Source: Chloroflexota bacterium (lineage in GTDB: Bacteria; Chloroflexota; Dormibacteria; Dormibacterales; Dormibacteraceae). Taken from it: a stretch of DNA of 19,471 nt. Below the pieces are notes generated by a model. It saw nothing but the letters and a program-made list of their open reading frames with translations, was not told where the DNA came from and ran no database searches. Made by a program: the position numbers and the translations under genes. The stretch lies in contig VBGV01000030.1 of the NCBI GenBank assembly GCA_005880755.1, positions 1-19,471 on the forward strand. The letters run 5' to 3'. This document shows positions 8,988-17,880 of this stretch, piece after piece; position 1 is the stretch's first letter, and the number at the start of each line of letters is the position of its first letter.

Positions 8988-9931
8988 AGCCACTCGCGGA
9001 GCTGCTGCTCCGTCAGGTTGCCACCGGTCAGCGGCGTGGCGACGCGCTTGCCCGCCAGCTCGCCGACGCGCTGGGCGATCGCCGCAATGCCCGCAGCACC
9101 GGACGGCTCGACCACGAGGCCCGCACGGCTGATCAACAGGCGCATGGCGGCGAGCATCTCGTCATCGCTGACGAGCATCACGTCGTCGACGGTGCCGGCC
9201 ATGATGCCGACCGCTTCCGGCACGGGGACGCGGACCGCGATGCCGTCCGCGATGGACGTGCTGGGCGCGGCGACAGGTTTGTGCGCGCGCCACGAGAGCG
9301 CCATCGAGGGAGCGGTCTCGGCGCAGACGGCGATCACGCGCGTCGTGGGCGAGAGCTGCTTCAACCACGTGCCGATGCCGTTGACCAGCGAGCCGTTGCC
9401 GAGGGGCACGAAGACAGCGTCCAGTGGCGCGGAATCCTCCATCAGCTCGACCGCGATCGTGCCGGCGCCTTCGGCGATCGCGCCGAGCCGTCCATCCTCG
9501 ACGTAGAGCTCGCCGTTTTTCGTGGCGTGGCGCTTGGCCACGTCCTTTGCCTCGTCGAAGTCGTCGCCTTGCAGCTCCACCTTCGCTCCGAGGGCGCGCA
9601 TGCGCTCCACCTTCAGCGGGTTGGCGCCGCGCGCGGCGAACACGGTCAGCGGTCTTCCTCTCTTGCGGCACGCGTAGGCCATGCCCTGGCCGAAATTGCC
9701 GGCGGACGCGCAGACGATTCCTGTGCCATCGCCGGCGAGGCGATGGAGGAGGAAGTCGGTGCCGCGGCCTTTGAAGCTGCGGATCGGGTTGATCGATTCG
9801 ACCTTCAGCACTATCGTCACGCCGAGCTGGTCGCTGAGCGGCTCGCACACGTATTGGGGCGCGTGAAGGAAGACGGGATCGATCACGGTCGCGGCCTCGC
9901 GGATGCGGTCGACGGAGATCGAAGCATCCAT
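8933..9931 (-). CDS. PLP-dependent threonine dehydratase/serine racemase-like enzyme (fold type II)
   Basis: This 332-residue protein has the beta-family PLP fold. The Schiff-base Lys is Lys54 in PIRSFKGRG. SAGNFGQG (76-83) is the substrate-binding Asn loop. PLGNGSLVNG takes the place of the usual Gly-rich GGGGL phosphate loop, and TGGN near the C-terminus matches the SGGN pyridine-N contact. It resembles catabolic threonine ammonia-lyase (short type, no ACT regulatory domain). Serine racemase or hydroxyaspartate-type activity is possible, so no symbol is given. The start is ATG at 9931 with only a weak CGAG upstream. It diverges from radA, and its last 16-17 residues overlap the RDD gene beyond the conserved domain. 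Confidence 0.9.
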   Translation of the reverse strand: MDASISVDRIREAATVIDPVFLHAPQYVCEPLSDQLGVTIVLKVESINPIRSFKGRGTDFLLHRLAGDGTGIVCASAGNFGQGMAYACRKRGRPLTVFAARGANPLKVERMRALGAKVELQGDDFDEAKDVAKRHATKNGELYVEDGRLGAIAEGAGTIAVELMEDSAPLDAVFVPLGNGSLVNGIGTWLKQLSPTTRVIAVCAETAPSMALSWRAHKPVAAPSTSIADGIAVRVPVPEAVGIMAGTVDDVMLVSDDEMLAAMRLLISRAGLVVEPSGAAGIAAIAQRVGELAGKRVATPLTGGNLTEQQLREWLYGEGGMGAPEARSRSAR

Positions 9932-9970
9932 GAACTCGGGACGTTAAAGCAATCCCGTTCCAAATGTGGA

Positions 9971-9998
9971 CGCCGCCCCGGGGGTAGTCAGGGCGGCG
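9971..9998. other. GC-rich inverted repeat in the PLP-enzyme/radA intergenic region
   Basis: CGCCGCCC (9971-9978) pairs perfectly with GGGCGGCG (9991-9998) around a 12-base loop. This lies in the 157-bp divergent intergenic region. If the minus-strand promoter proposed at 10031-10059 is correct, the hairpin falls in the 5' leader of the PLP-enzyme mRNA and could be an operator or attenuator-like element. No T-run follows on either strand. The left arm can also pair over 9 bp with 10043-10051. Confidence 0.35.
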
Positions 9999-10030
9999 CC
10001 TTGACGCTCACTAGATAAAACGTCCTGGCC

Positions 10031-10059
10031 TGTAAAAGGCTACGGGGCGGCCTTGTCAA
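10031..10059 (-). promoter_or_regulatory. candidate promoter for the PLP-enzyme gene
   Basis: On the minus strand, a perfect TTGACA -35 hexamer (10059-10054) is followed after 17 bases by TTTACA (10036-10031), a partial match to a -10 box. This would give a leader of about 90 bases before the ATG at 9931. The -35 box overlaps the proposed plus-strand radA -35 box. Confidence 0.35.
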
Positions 10060-10080
10060 AACCCCGATCATTGGTACACA
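10053..10080 (+). promoter_or_regulatory. candidate promoter for radA
   Basis: TTGTCA (10053-10058) and TACACA (10075-10080) are separated by 16 bases. Predicted transcription starts within a few bases of the radA ATG at 10089, and no Shine-Dalgarno is present, so a nearly leaderless mRNA is plausible. The -10 match is poor, so confidence is low. Confidence 0.28.
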
Positions 10081-10088
10081 GTCTCGCT

Positions 10089-11492
10089 ATGCCCAAATCG
10101 AACATCACCTTTGTCTGCACCGAGTGCGGCGGGGAGAGCCTCCGCTGGGCCGGCCAGTGTCCCCACTGCCGAGCCTGGAACACGCTGCAGGAGTTCCAGA
10201 TCAGGAAGGCGGCCAGAGCCTCGAAAGCCCGACCGCTGCAGGCCGCCCGCGCCACCCCGCTGGTCGAGATCGACGCCGAGCAGGCGCCCAGGACCCGCCT
10301 CGCCTGGGGCGAGCTCAACCGCGTGCTGGGTGGCGGCATCGTCCCGGGGAGCCTGGTCCTGATCGGCGGCGAGCCCGGCGTCGGCAAATCGACCCTCCTC
10401 ATGCACGCCGCGGCGCAGGTGGCCCGCGCGGGCAAGGTGCTCTACGTCACAGGCGAGGAATCGGGTCACCAGGTCCGCATGCGGGCCGAGCGCCTCGGCG
10501 CCCTCGAGCCGGGCATTCTCCTGCTGGCCGAGAACGACCTGGACGCCATCTGCGAGGCAATTCGAAGCGAGGCCCCGCGCCTGGCGATCATCGACTCCAT
10601 CCAGACGGTCACCGACGCCGGCCTCGAGGGCAACGCCGGCAGCGTGACCCAGGTCCGGGAATCCGCCGCCCGCCTCATGCGGCTCGCCAAGGAGATCGGA
10701 ACGCCGGTATTCCTGGTCGGCCACGTGACGAAGGACGGATCCATCGCCGGACCCAGGGTCCTGGAGCATATCGTTGACACCGTGCTGTACCTGGAAGGCG
10801 ACCGGCGGCAGGAGCTCCGCATCCTCCGCGCGACCAAGAACCGCTTCGGCTCGTCCGAGGAGATCGGTGTCTTCGCCATGGGCGAAATGGGGCTCGAGGA
10901 GGTTCCGGACCCATCGGCGGCGATCCTGGCCACCGCCGGGCCAGCGGCTCCGGGGAGCGTGATCGTCTCCGCGCTCGAGGGCACTCGACCCCTCCTGGTC
11001 GAGGTGCAGAGCCTGGTCAACCTGAGCAACAACACGATGCTGCGGCGGATCGCCAACGGCATCGACATCAACCGGCTGCACATGATCGTCGCCGTCATCG
11101 AAAAGCGACTCAAGATTGCACTCGGCAAGTCCGACATTTTCGTCAGCGTGGCGGGAGGCATCCGCATCACGGAGCCTGCCGCCGACCTCGGTCTCGCCTT
11201 GTCGATCGTCAGCAACGAGAGCAACAGGCCAATGCCGGACGGCCTGATCGTGATCGGAGAGCTGGGATTGTCGGGCGAGGTGCGTCGCGTGGGCCATCTC
11301 GAGCGCCGCCTTCAAGAGGCGGCGCGTCACGGCCTGACGCGCGCCTTGATTCCGGCCGGAGCAAAAACCGGCCGGCCTTCCGGTCTCGACGTGGTCGAGG
11401 TCCGGTCCCTGGCGGAGGCGGTCTCCGCCGCGTTTTCTTCACCCATCAAGTCCGGTGCATTCATAAAGGAGGCCGGGGTCTCGGTCTCTTGA
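10089..11492 (+). CDS. radA: DNA repair protein RadA
   Basis: This 467-residue RadA/Sms-type protein has an N-terminal zinc finger with Cys10, Cys13, Cys24 and Cys27 (CTEC...CPHC). A RecA-like ATPase core follows with Walker A GEPGVGKS (94-101), Walker B LAIIDS (165-170) and the RadA signature KNRFG (250-254). A Lon-protease-like C-terminal domain (about 280-455) comes last. RadA is a branch-migration and DNA-unwinding factor in homologous recombination. The start is ATG at 10089, because family proteins begin about ten residues before the first zinc cysteine; an upstream in-frame TTG at 10053 would add 12 unrelated residues. In Bacillus the next gene is disA, which is missing here; a YacL-like gene follows instead. 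Confidence 0.97.
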   Translation: MPKSNITFVCTECGGESLRWAGQCPHCRAWNTLQEFQIRKAARASKARPLQAARATPLVEIDAEQAPRTRLAWGELNRVLGGGIVPGSLVLIGGEPGVGKSTLLMHAAAQVARAGKVLYVTGEESGHQVRMRAERLGALEPGILLLAENDLDAICEAIRSEAPRLAIIDSIQTVTDAGLEGNAGSVTQVRESAARLMRLAKEIGTPVFLVGHVTKDGSIAGPRVLEHIVDTVLYLEGDRRQELRILRATKNRFGSSEEIGVFAMGEMGLEEVPDPSAAILATAGPAAPGSVIVSALEGTRPLLVEVQSLVNLSNNTMLRRIANGIDINRLHMIVAVIEKRLKIALGKSDIFVSVAGGIRITEPAADLGLALSIVSNESNRPMPDGLIVIGELGLSGEVRRVGHLERRLQEAARHGLTRALIPAGAKTGRPSGLDVVEVRSLAEAVSAAFSSPIKSGAFIKEAGVSVS

Positions 11493-11498
11493 GGAGGT
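11491..11498 (+). promoter_or_regulatory. strong ribosome-binding site of the YacL-like gene
   Basis: GAGGAGGT is a near-perfect Shine-Dalgarno sequence overlapping the radA stop codon and lying five bases before the GTG at 11504. It stands out because most starts in this window have weak or no such signal. It fixes the start choice. Confidence 0.8.
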
Positions 11499-11503
11499 AA
11501 CCC

Positions 11504-12589
11504 GTGAAACGTTCCGAGTATCTGGCCCGCTGGGGCGGGGCGGGGCTCGGGGTGGTCGGCGGTTTTCTGCTCGGTTATTTCATGGTCCGGGGTGTTCCGA
11601 ACGCGCACCCGGGCTGGGTGATCATCGGGCTGACGACCCTGGAAGGTCTGATCTTCGCGTACCTCGGCACGCCGTACTTGCTGGGTGGATGGGGAAAGAT
11701 CAACTTCCGGCTGACGAGCACTCCGCTGCCGGACCTGCTGAGTGGACTGCTGGGGATGATCGTCGGCCTCGTGATCGCGGTCTTGATCGGCTTTTTCGTC
11801 CGCGACCTTCCGTATGGCTACCCGCTCTCATTGGTGCTCGCATTACTCCTCGCCGCGCAGGGCGCGTCGGTGGGCCTGACGCGCCGGGCCGAGCTCGCGG
11901 CGCTGTTCTTCGGCGGCGGAAGGACCGAGACCGATGGGCACCGTCTGCCTGCCGTCCTCGTCGACACCTCGGTCATCATCGACGGCCGCATCCTCGACAT
12001 CGCAAAGACAGGTTTTCTCGACATGCCGCTCGTCGTCCTCAGCTCAGTGTTGCGTGAGCTGCAGACGGTGGCCGATTCCGCCGACGTGACGCGCCGCCGT
12101 CGCGGCCGTCGCGGCCTGGACGTGCTGACCGACATGCAGAAGGAGCCCTCGATCAATCTCCAGGTGACCGAGGACGATTCCGCGCCCACCGGTGAGATCG
12201 ACGCGCACCTGGTGCGCACGGCCAAGCGAAAGGGCTGGGCGATCATGACCAACGACTTCAACCTCAATCGCATCGCGCGACTGGAAGGCGTGGCGGTGCT
12301 CAACCTCAACGAGCTGGCGCAGGCGATGCGTCCCGTGGCGATTCCCGGCGAGGAGATCGTCGTCGCCGTGGCCAGAGAAGGGAAGGAGCCGGGCCAGGGC
12401 GTGGGCAGCCTCGACGACGGCACGATGGTCGTGATCCAGAACGGCCGCCGCCTGCTCAACCAGACCATCACCGCGGTCGTCACCTCGGTGATACAGACTT
12501 CAGCTGGACGCATGATCTTCGCCGAGCCTTCGGGAACGGACACGCGTAGGCAGGCGGCGCGAGTGAAAACGCGCGAGGAGTCCTCGTAG
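11504..12589 (+). CDS. YacL-like membrane protein with PIN nuclease and TRAM domains
   Basis: This 361-residue protein has four transmembrane helices (about 11-29, 38-60, 78-99 and 107-124). A PIN domain (about 148-272) carries the acidic residues Asp154 (LVDTSVIIDGR), Glu185 (LRELQ), Asp233 (GEIDAHL) and Asp251 (TNDFNLN). A TRAM domain (about 278-340) precedes a charged tail. The order of domains is that of Bacillus YacL and actinobacterial homologues between radA/disA and ispD. PIN domains are Mg-dependent RNases and TRAM domains bind RNA, so a membrane-tethered RNase is likely, though the target is unknown. The basic stretch RRRRGRRG (197-204) inside the PIN domain may contact RNA. The GTG start is set by the strong Shine-Dalgarno just upstream. 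Confidence 0.94.
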   Translation: MKRSEYLARWGGAGLGVVGGFLLGYFMVRGVPNAHPGWVIIGLTTLEGLIFAYLGTPYLLGGWGKINFRLTSTPLPDLLSGLLGMIVGLVIAVLIGFFVRDLPYGYPLSLVLALLLAAQGASVGLTRRAELAALFFGGGRTETDGHRLPAVLVDTSVIIDGRILDIAKTGFLDMPLVVLSSVLRELQTVADSADVTRRRRGRRGLDVLTDMQKEPSINLQVTEDDSAPTGEIDAHLVRTAKRKGWAIMTNDFNLNRIARLEGVAVLNLNELAQAMRPVAIPGEEIVVAVAREGKEPGQGVGSLDDGTMVVIQNGRRLLNQTITAVVTSVIQTSAGRMIFAEPSGTDTRRQAARVKTREESS

Positions 12590-12591
12590 CG

Positions 12592-13284
12592 ATGCCGACA
12601 GTGGGCGCGATCGTCGCCGCCGCGGGCACCGGGTCCCGGCTCGGCCGCGGCAGCAAGGCGCTCGTCAGGCTGAACGGGCGCACCACGCTCGCGCGCGTGC
12701 TCGAGCTCTTCCTGGCCCTGGACGAGATTGATCGGATCGTGGTCGTCGGACCGCCGAGCCGCCTCGAGAGCGCCGAGCGGGAGGTCGAGTCGATGCATCC
12801 CCGGAAGACGGTGATCGTGAAAGCGGGAGGGGAGAGCCGTCAGGACTCGGTGCGGATGGGGCTTGCGGCGCTGGGCGAGTGCGATTTCGTCCTCGTGCAC
12901 GACGCCGCCCGCCCGCTCGCCACCGCAGCGCTGGTCCGCCGCGTGCTGGCCGCCGCGATGGAATCGGGTGCGGCGTTCCCGGCGATCGCCCCGCGCGATG
13001 CGGTCAAGAGGGTCGAGGGCAACCGCCTGGTCGAGAGCCTCGACCGCTCGCTCATCGTGCTGGCGCAGACCCCGCAGGGGTTCTCCTACGAGCTCCTTGC
13101 GCGCGCGCATCGCGAAGCGGCGGATGCGGGCCTCGTGGGTGACGACGATGCGCAGCTGGTCGCCGCCACCGGGCACCTCGTGACGGTGGTGCCGGGCGAG
13201 CCGGCCAACATCAAGCTGACGACGCCGGAAGACCTCGAGGTGGTGGAGGCGCTGATTCGGGAGCACGAGACCGCGACCCGGTGA
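12592..13284 (+). CDS. ispD: 2-C-methyl-D-erythritol 4-phosphate cytidylyltransferase IspD
   Basis: This 230-residue protein catalyses CTP + MEP to CDP-ME in the non-mevalonate isoprenoid pathway. Visible motifs are the nucleotide-binding loop AAAGTGSRLGRGSKAL (9-24), VHDAARPL (102-109), QTPQGF (159-164) and NIKLTTPEDL (206-215, with Lys208). The usual P-V-x-D-T-I-K segment reads AIAPRDAVKRV, with Ala in place of Thr. The ATG start is two bases after the preceding TAG; GAGGAG lies 11 bases upstream. It overlaps ispF by four bases (GTGA), as is common for this pair. Confidence 0.96.
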   Translation: MPTVGAIVAAAGTGSRLGRGSKALVRLNGRTTLARVLELFLALDEIDRIVVVGPPSRLESAEREVESMHPRKTVIVKAGGESRQDSVRMGLAALGECDFVLVHDAARPLATAALVRRVLAAAMESGAAFPAIAPRDAVKRVEGNRLVESLDRSLIVLAQTPQGFSYELLARAHREAADAGLVGDDDAQLVAATGHLVTVVPGEPANIKLTTPEDLEVVEALIREHETATR

Positions 13285-13744
13285 GAGTCGGTATCGGATA
13301 CGACGTCCATCCGCTCAAGGCGGGCCGCGAGCTTGTCATCGGCGGCGTGCGCATCGACCATCCCACCGGTTTGGAGGGACATTCGGACGCCGACGTGCTG
13401 ACGCACGCGGTGATCGATGCGGTGCTGGGTGCAGCCGGGCTAGGTGACATCGGCACCCTGTTTCCGGCGACCGACCCGACGTTCAAGGACGCGTCCAGCC
13501 TCCACTTGCTTTCGAGCGCGATCCAGGCGGTGCGCGAGGCCGGCTATCGAGTCGTCAACGTCGACTGCACCGTGATCGCTCAGGAACCACGCCTCCAGGC
13601 GCACCTGGGTGAGATGAAGGCCCGGCTTGCGGAGCGCCTGGGGACGGACCAGGTGAACGTCAAGGGCAAATCGCCGGAGGGGCTGGGCGCTCTTGGGCAG
13701 GGCTCTGGCATCGCGGCGCAGGCTGTCGCGACAATCGACTCCCT

Positions 13745-13748
<4 letters not shown>
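13281..13748 (+). CDS. ispF: 2-C-methyl-D-erythritol 2,4-cyclodiphosphate synthase IspF
   Basis: This 155-residue, full-length protein converts CDP-ME 2-phosphate to MEcPP and CMP. The metal ligands are Asp8 and His10 (GYDVH) and His42, inside the HSDADVLTHAVIDAVLGA helix. GDIGTLFPATDP matches the flexible substrate loop. The CMP-binding end reads VNVKGKSPEGLGALGQGSG, where many homologues have K-A-T-T-x-E, so a Ser takes the position of the usual Thr. The start is GTG overlapping the ispD stop. The stop in turn overlaps the cysS start (ATGA), so ispD-ispF-cysS are almost certainly co-translated. Confidence 0.96.
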
Positions 13749-15205
<1,457 letters not shown>

Positions 15206-15334
15206 GATTCGGGTGAAGCGACGAGCAGCGGAGCGAGCGCATCCGTGGATGCGTGAGCGAGCAGCGCAGGAGCTGAACCCGAAGATCGGCCGCATGGGCG
15301 CCGAAGATCCGTCGAGGCTGTTCCCGGCCGAGTC

Positions 15335-15850
15335 TCAGGGGAGCGCGGTTGTGACCTCTCCCGTCTCGAGGTTGTAGTACTTCCGCGGGATCGTCATCGT
15401 GTTCTTGCCGAACAGAACCAGCTCCAAAGCCGGCCCGCCGATGCCCTGCTGGCTGTGGATATCGTGGGGCGGATCGAGCCAGGTCACGAATGAGCCCGGC
15501 CCGAGCTCCTTCTCGTACAGGACCTTCAACTGGCCTTCGTCGTCGTGGTGCCAGTGGCGGTAGCGGTCTTTGCCCTGGACGACGCAAGCGACTCCCCACG
15601 AGTTGTGGTTGTGCACGGGCGTTTCTTGTTTCGCCGAAAACTTACCGAGCATCAGGGTCAGGCCGTCGGAGTCTGTTTGCAGCACGGCTGACGTGGTGTC
15701 ACTTCCATGCAGGCTCTTCGTCTCGGTCTGGGGGATGAACCCGGGTTCTCGCGAGACCTCGGCGAGCAGCCGGCCGACGGCGTTCAAGCTCGCGTCGTCG
15801 ACGCCGCCCGCGAGCAGCTCCCTTGCCCGATCCATGAAGTCTGCAACCAT
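15335..15850 (-). CDS. cupin thiol dioxygenase (cysteine dioxygenase type I-like)
   Basis: This 171-residue cupin has the cysteine-dioxygenase/3-mercaptopropionate-dioxygenase pattern. TPVHNHNSWGVACVVQG gives metal ligands His80 and His82, and the later DIHSQQG gives the third, His132. The family uses Fe(II) and O2 to convert a thiol to the sulfinate; cysteine is the likeliest substrate given the neighbouring cysS, but 3-mercaptopropionate cannot be excluded. The ATG at 15850 has no Shine-Dalgarno, but a TATTCT box lies six bases upstream, suggesting a leaderless message. The TGA stop is formed by the edge of the 186-bp palindrome. It diverges from rlmB with only 14 bases between starts. Confidence 0.88.
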   Translation of the reverse strand: MVADFMDRARELLAGGVDDASLNAVGRLLAEVSREPGFIPQTETKSLHGSDTTSAVLQTDSDGLTLMLGKFSAKQETPVHNHNSWGVACVVQGKDRYRHWHHDDEGQLKVLYEKELGPGSFVTWLDPPHDIHSQQGIGGPALELVLFGKNTMTIPRKYYNLETGEVTTALP

Positions 15851-15856
15851 GCGTTG

Positions 15857-15862
15857 AGAATA
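15857..15862 (-). promoter_or_regulatory. candidate -10 box for a leaderless thiol dioxygenase transcript
   Basis: Read on the minus strand, TATTCT is followed by six bases and then the ATG at 15850. This matches the T-A-n-n-n-T pattern at the spacing expected for transcription starting at the start codon. The 14-base divergent gap to rlmB leaves no room for a usual leader. No -35 box is evident. Confidence 0.4.
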
Positions 15863-15864
15863 GT

Positions 15865-16581
15865 TTGAGACAGCTCATTCACGGACGGAACGCAGTCCTG
15901 GAGGCCGCGCGAGCCGGACGGGTGATCAAGATCTATCTGGCATCGGGGGTTGGCCACGATCCGCGCCTGGATGAGCTGGCCAAGCTCGCGCGGGTCGAAA
16001 TCGTGCCGCCGGAAAAACTGGATGCGATGGCACCGGGGGTGAACCAGGGCGTCGCCGCGGAGCTCAAACCGCGGCGCGATTGGACGCTGAGTCAGCTGCT
16101 GGAGACGAATCCTTCGCTGCTGGTCGCGCTCGACTCGATCATGGATCCGCAGAACCTGGGCGCGATCCTGCGCAGCGCGGAGGTCGCCGGCGCGGGCGGC
16201 GCCATCATCCCCGAGCACCGCAGCGCCCCGCTGTCTCCTGTCGCTGTCAAGGCGAGCTCGGGCGCCACCGAGCTGCTGCCCATCGCGCGCGTCTCCGGGC
16301 TGCCTTCGGCGATCGCCGAGGTCAAGCGCGCGGGCATCTGGTGTGTCGCGCTCGACCCGCGCGGCGAGATGGCGGCATGGGAGTTCGACTTCACGCAGCC
16401 CGTGTGCGTGGTCGTCGGCAGCGAGGGAGCGGGCGTGCACCGGCTGGTCAAGGAGCGAAGCGACGCGCGTATCAGGCTTCCGGTCGCCGGTCACATCGCC
16501 AGCTTCAACGCTTCCGCCGCCGCGGCAGCGCTCCTGTACGAGGTCATGCGCCAGAGGGCCTCCCCCAAGACCCCCTCTTAG
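15865..16581 (+). CDS. rlmB: 23S rRNA (guanosine-2'-O-)-methyltransferase RlmB/TrmH family
   Basis: This 238-residue SpoU-class (SPOUT, trefoil-knot) methyltransferase has an N-terminal substrate-binding domain opening with LIHGRNAVLEA. The three SpoU motifs follow: ALDSIMDPQNLGAILRSAE (88-106, Asn97 and Arg103), VVVGSEGAGVHRLV (182-195, Glu187) and LPVAGHIASFNASAAAA (205-221). It most likely methylates G2251 of 23S rRNA using SAM, but close relatives modify other sites. The start is TTG at 15865; no later standard start keeps the conserved N-terminal motif, and no ribosome-binding site is visible. Bacillus rlmB likewise sits just after the cysS region and just before yacP. Confidence 0.93.
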   Translation: MRQLIHGRNAVLEAARAGRVIKIYLASGVGHDPRLDELAKLARVEIVPPEKLDAMAPGVNQGVAAELKPRRDWTLSQLLETNPSLLVALDSIMDPQNLGAILRSAEVAGAGGAIIPEHRSAPLSPVAVKASSGATELLPIARVSGLPSAIAEVKRAGIWCVALDPRGEMAAWEFDFTQPVCVVVGSEGAGVHRLVKERSDARIRLPVAGHIASFNASAAAAALLYEVMRQRASPKTPS

Positions 16582-16604
16582 ACTGGGGCGAGTGCGACAC
16601 CCTA

Positions 16605-17876
16605 GTGCCTGACGCCACCACGGAGCTGGAGCACGCTTCGGCGGACATAGTGCTGACGCGCGACGCGCGCGAGATCCTGGATCGTGCCGCGAAGGTCGCG
16701 ACAGCGCGCGGTTCTCTGCACATCGTTCCGGCGGACGTGTTCAACGCCACGCTGCAGCTGCCCGGGAACCTTGCGGACGCCGAGATGCGAGCCCTCGGCT
16801 TCGATCCGAAGTCGATCGCTCCTCTGATCGAGGCGAACGGCGCGGGGGAGGCGCTGCCGGTGCGCCAGCTGCTCGTCAACGCCAATCGGGAGGCGGGCGT
16901 CCTGGGCCACTACCAGGTCGACTCGATCCATCTCCTGCTCGCGATGCTCTACAGCGACTCGCCATCGACATCCGGCCCGCTCATGCAGGCCGGCCTCACG
17001 CTCTATGACCTCCGGCGGCACGTGCAGACAGGCACCAAGACGGGTGCTCCGCCGGTGCACGGCTCCGCGCGGCCCGACGCGGACCTGCGCAAGCGGCCCT
17101 GGCCTTCGCTCCAAGGCGTGCTCGGCATCAGCCCGGTGTTCATCGGCATCGTCGGCGTGACCGCAGTCGCGGGCGTGCTCCTCTGGATGAACTATTTGCC
17201 CCGCTACGTGCCGTTCCTGACGCTGCTCTTCGTCGTCGGAGGTTGGGTCACGTCGCTGTGCATCCACGAGTTCGGGCACGCTTTCGTCGCGTATCTCGGC
17301 GGAGATCGCTCCGTGGCGGGCGCGGGATACCTGACGCTGAACCCTCTTCGCTACACGAACGTGACGATGAGCCTCGTGCTCCCGATCATCTTCCTGCTGC
17401 TCGGCGGCATCGCCCTCCCCGGTGGCGCCGTCTACATCAACCACTCCGCGCTGCGGAGCCGGGTTTGGAGCTCGGCCGTCTCGATCGCCGGGCCCGTCGG
17501 GACGGTTTTGTGTGGGCTGCTGATCGCGGGCGTCTTCTTCGTCGCGCCGCAGCAGTCGTGGATCACACAGGGCAACCTCAATTTCTTCGCCGGGCTCGCC
17601 ATGCTCGGGTTCTTCATGGCCCTGGCCGCCGTGCTCAACCTGCTGCCGGTCCCGGGGCTGGACGGATTCGGCGTCATCCGGCCGTGGCTGCCCTACTCCG
17701 TGCAGTTCGCGGCGATGCGCTACAGCATGCTCGCCATCTACGGGGTCTTCGCCCTGCTGTGGTTCGTCGCGCCGGTGAGGAGCGCGTTCTTCGACGTCGT
17801 TCTGCAGCTGACCACGCTGGCCAACATCGACGCCGCGCTGATCGTCGTCGGCCAGATGAACATGCGGTTCTTCTGA
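16605..17876 (+). CDS. Clp-N-type repeat domain fused to site-2-protease-like M50 membrane peptidase
   Basis: This 423-residue protein starts with a soluble domain (about 13-141) that resembles the double Clp N-terminal repeat. The first copy is LTRDAREILDRAAKVATARG...IVPADVFNATLQ; the second is VRQLLVNANREAGVLGHYQVDSIHLLLAML. After a charged linker come about six hydrophobic segments. The zinc motif HEFGH (221-225) lies in one of them, LNPLRYTN follows in the loop, and the matching NLLPVPGLDG (345-354) supplies the Asp ligand, as in site-2 proteases. The usual A-G-P-x-x-N has Thr (AGPVGT). The start is GTG at 16605, 23 bases after rlmB; the frame is open upstream only as a shadow of rlmB. 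It would cleave membrane-embedded substrates; the target is unknown. Confidence 0.88.
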   Translation: MPDATTELEHASADIVLTRDAREILDRAAKVATARGSLHIVPADVFNATLQLPGNLADAEMRALGFDPKSIAPLIEANGAGEALPVRQLLVNANREAGVLGHYQVDSIHLLLAMLYSDSPSTSGPLMQAGLTLYDLRRHVQTGTKTGAPPVHGSARPDADLRKRPWPSLQGVLGISPVFIGIVGVTAVAGVLLWMNYLPRYVPFLTLLFVVGGWVTSLCIHEFGHAFVAYLGGDRSVAGAGYLTLNPLRYTNVTMSLVLPIIFLLLGGIALPGGAVYINHSALRSRVWSSAVSIAGPVGTVLCGLLIAGVFFVAPQQSWITQGNLNFFAGLAMLGFFMALAAVLNLLPVPGLDGFGVIRPWLPYSVQFAAMRYSMLAIYGVFALLWFVAPVRSAFFDVVLQLTTLANIDAALIVVGQMNMRFF

Positions 17877-17880
17877 ACAG

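Noticed and set aside
9971..10051. A riboswitch or switching attenuator from the two alternative pairings of the GC-rich arm
   Set aside because: The distal arm would lie in the promoter spacer, not in the transcript, if the minus-strand promoter is right; GC-rich arms of 8-9 bases also match readily by chance in this genome.
10053..10088. A TTG start 36 bases upstream of the chosen radA ATG
   Set aside because: The added residues do not fit the family N-terminus and the TTG coincides with a likely -35 box.
16080..16604. An N-terminal extension of the Clp-repeat/M50 protein back into rlmB
   Set aside because: That stretch is the off-frame reading of rlmB and is Arg/Gly-rich; recognisable similarity starts only after the GTG at 16605.
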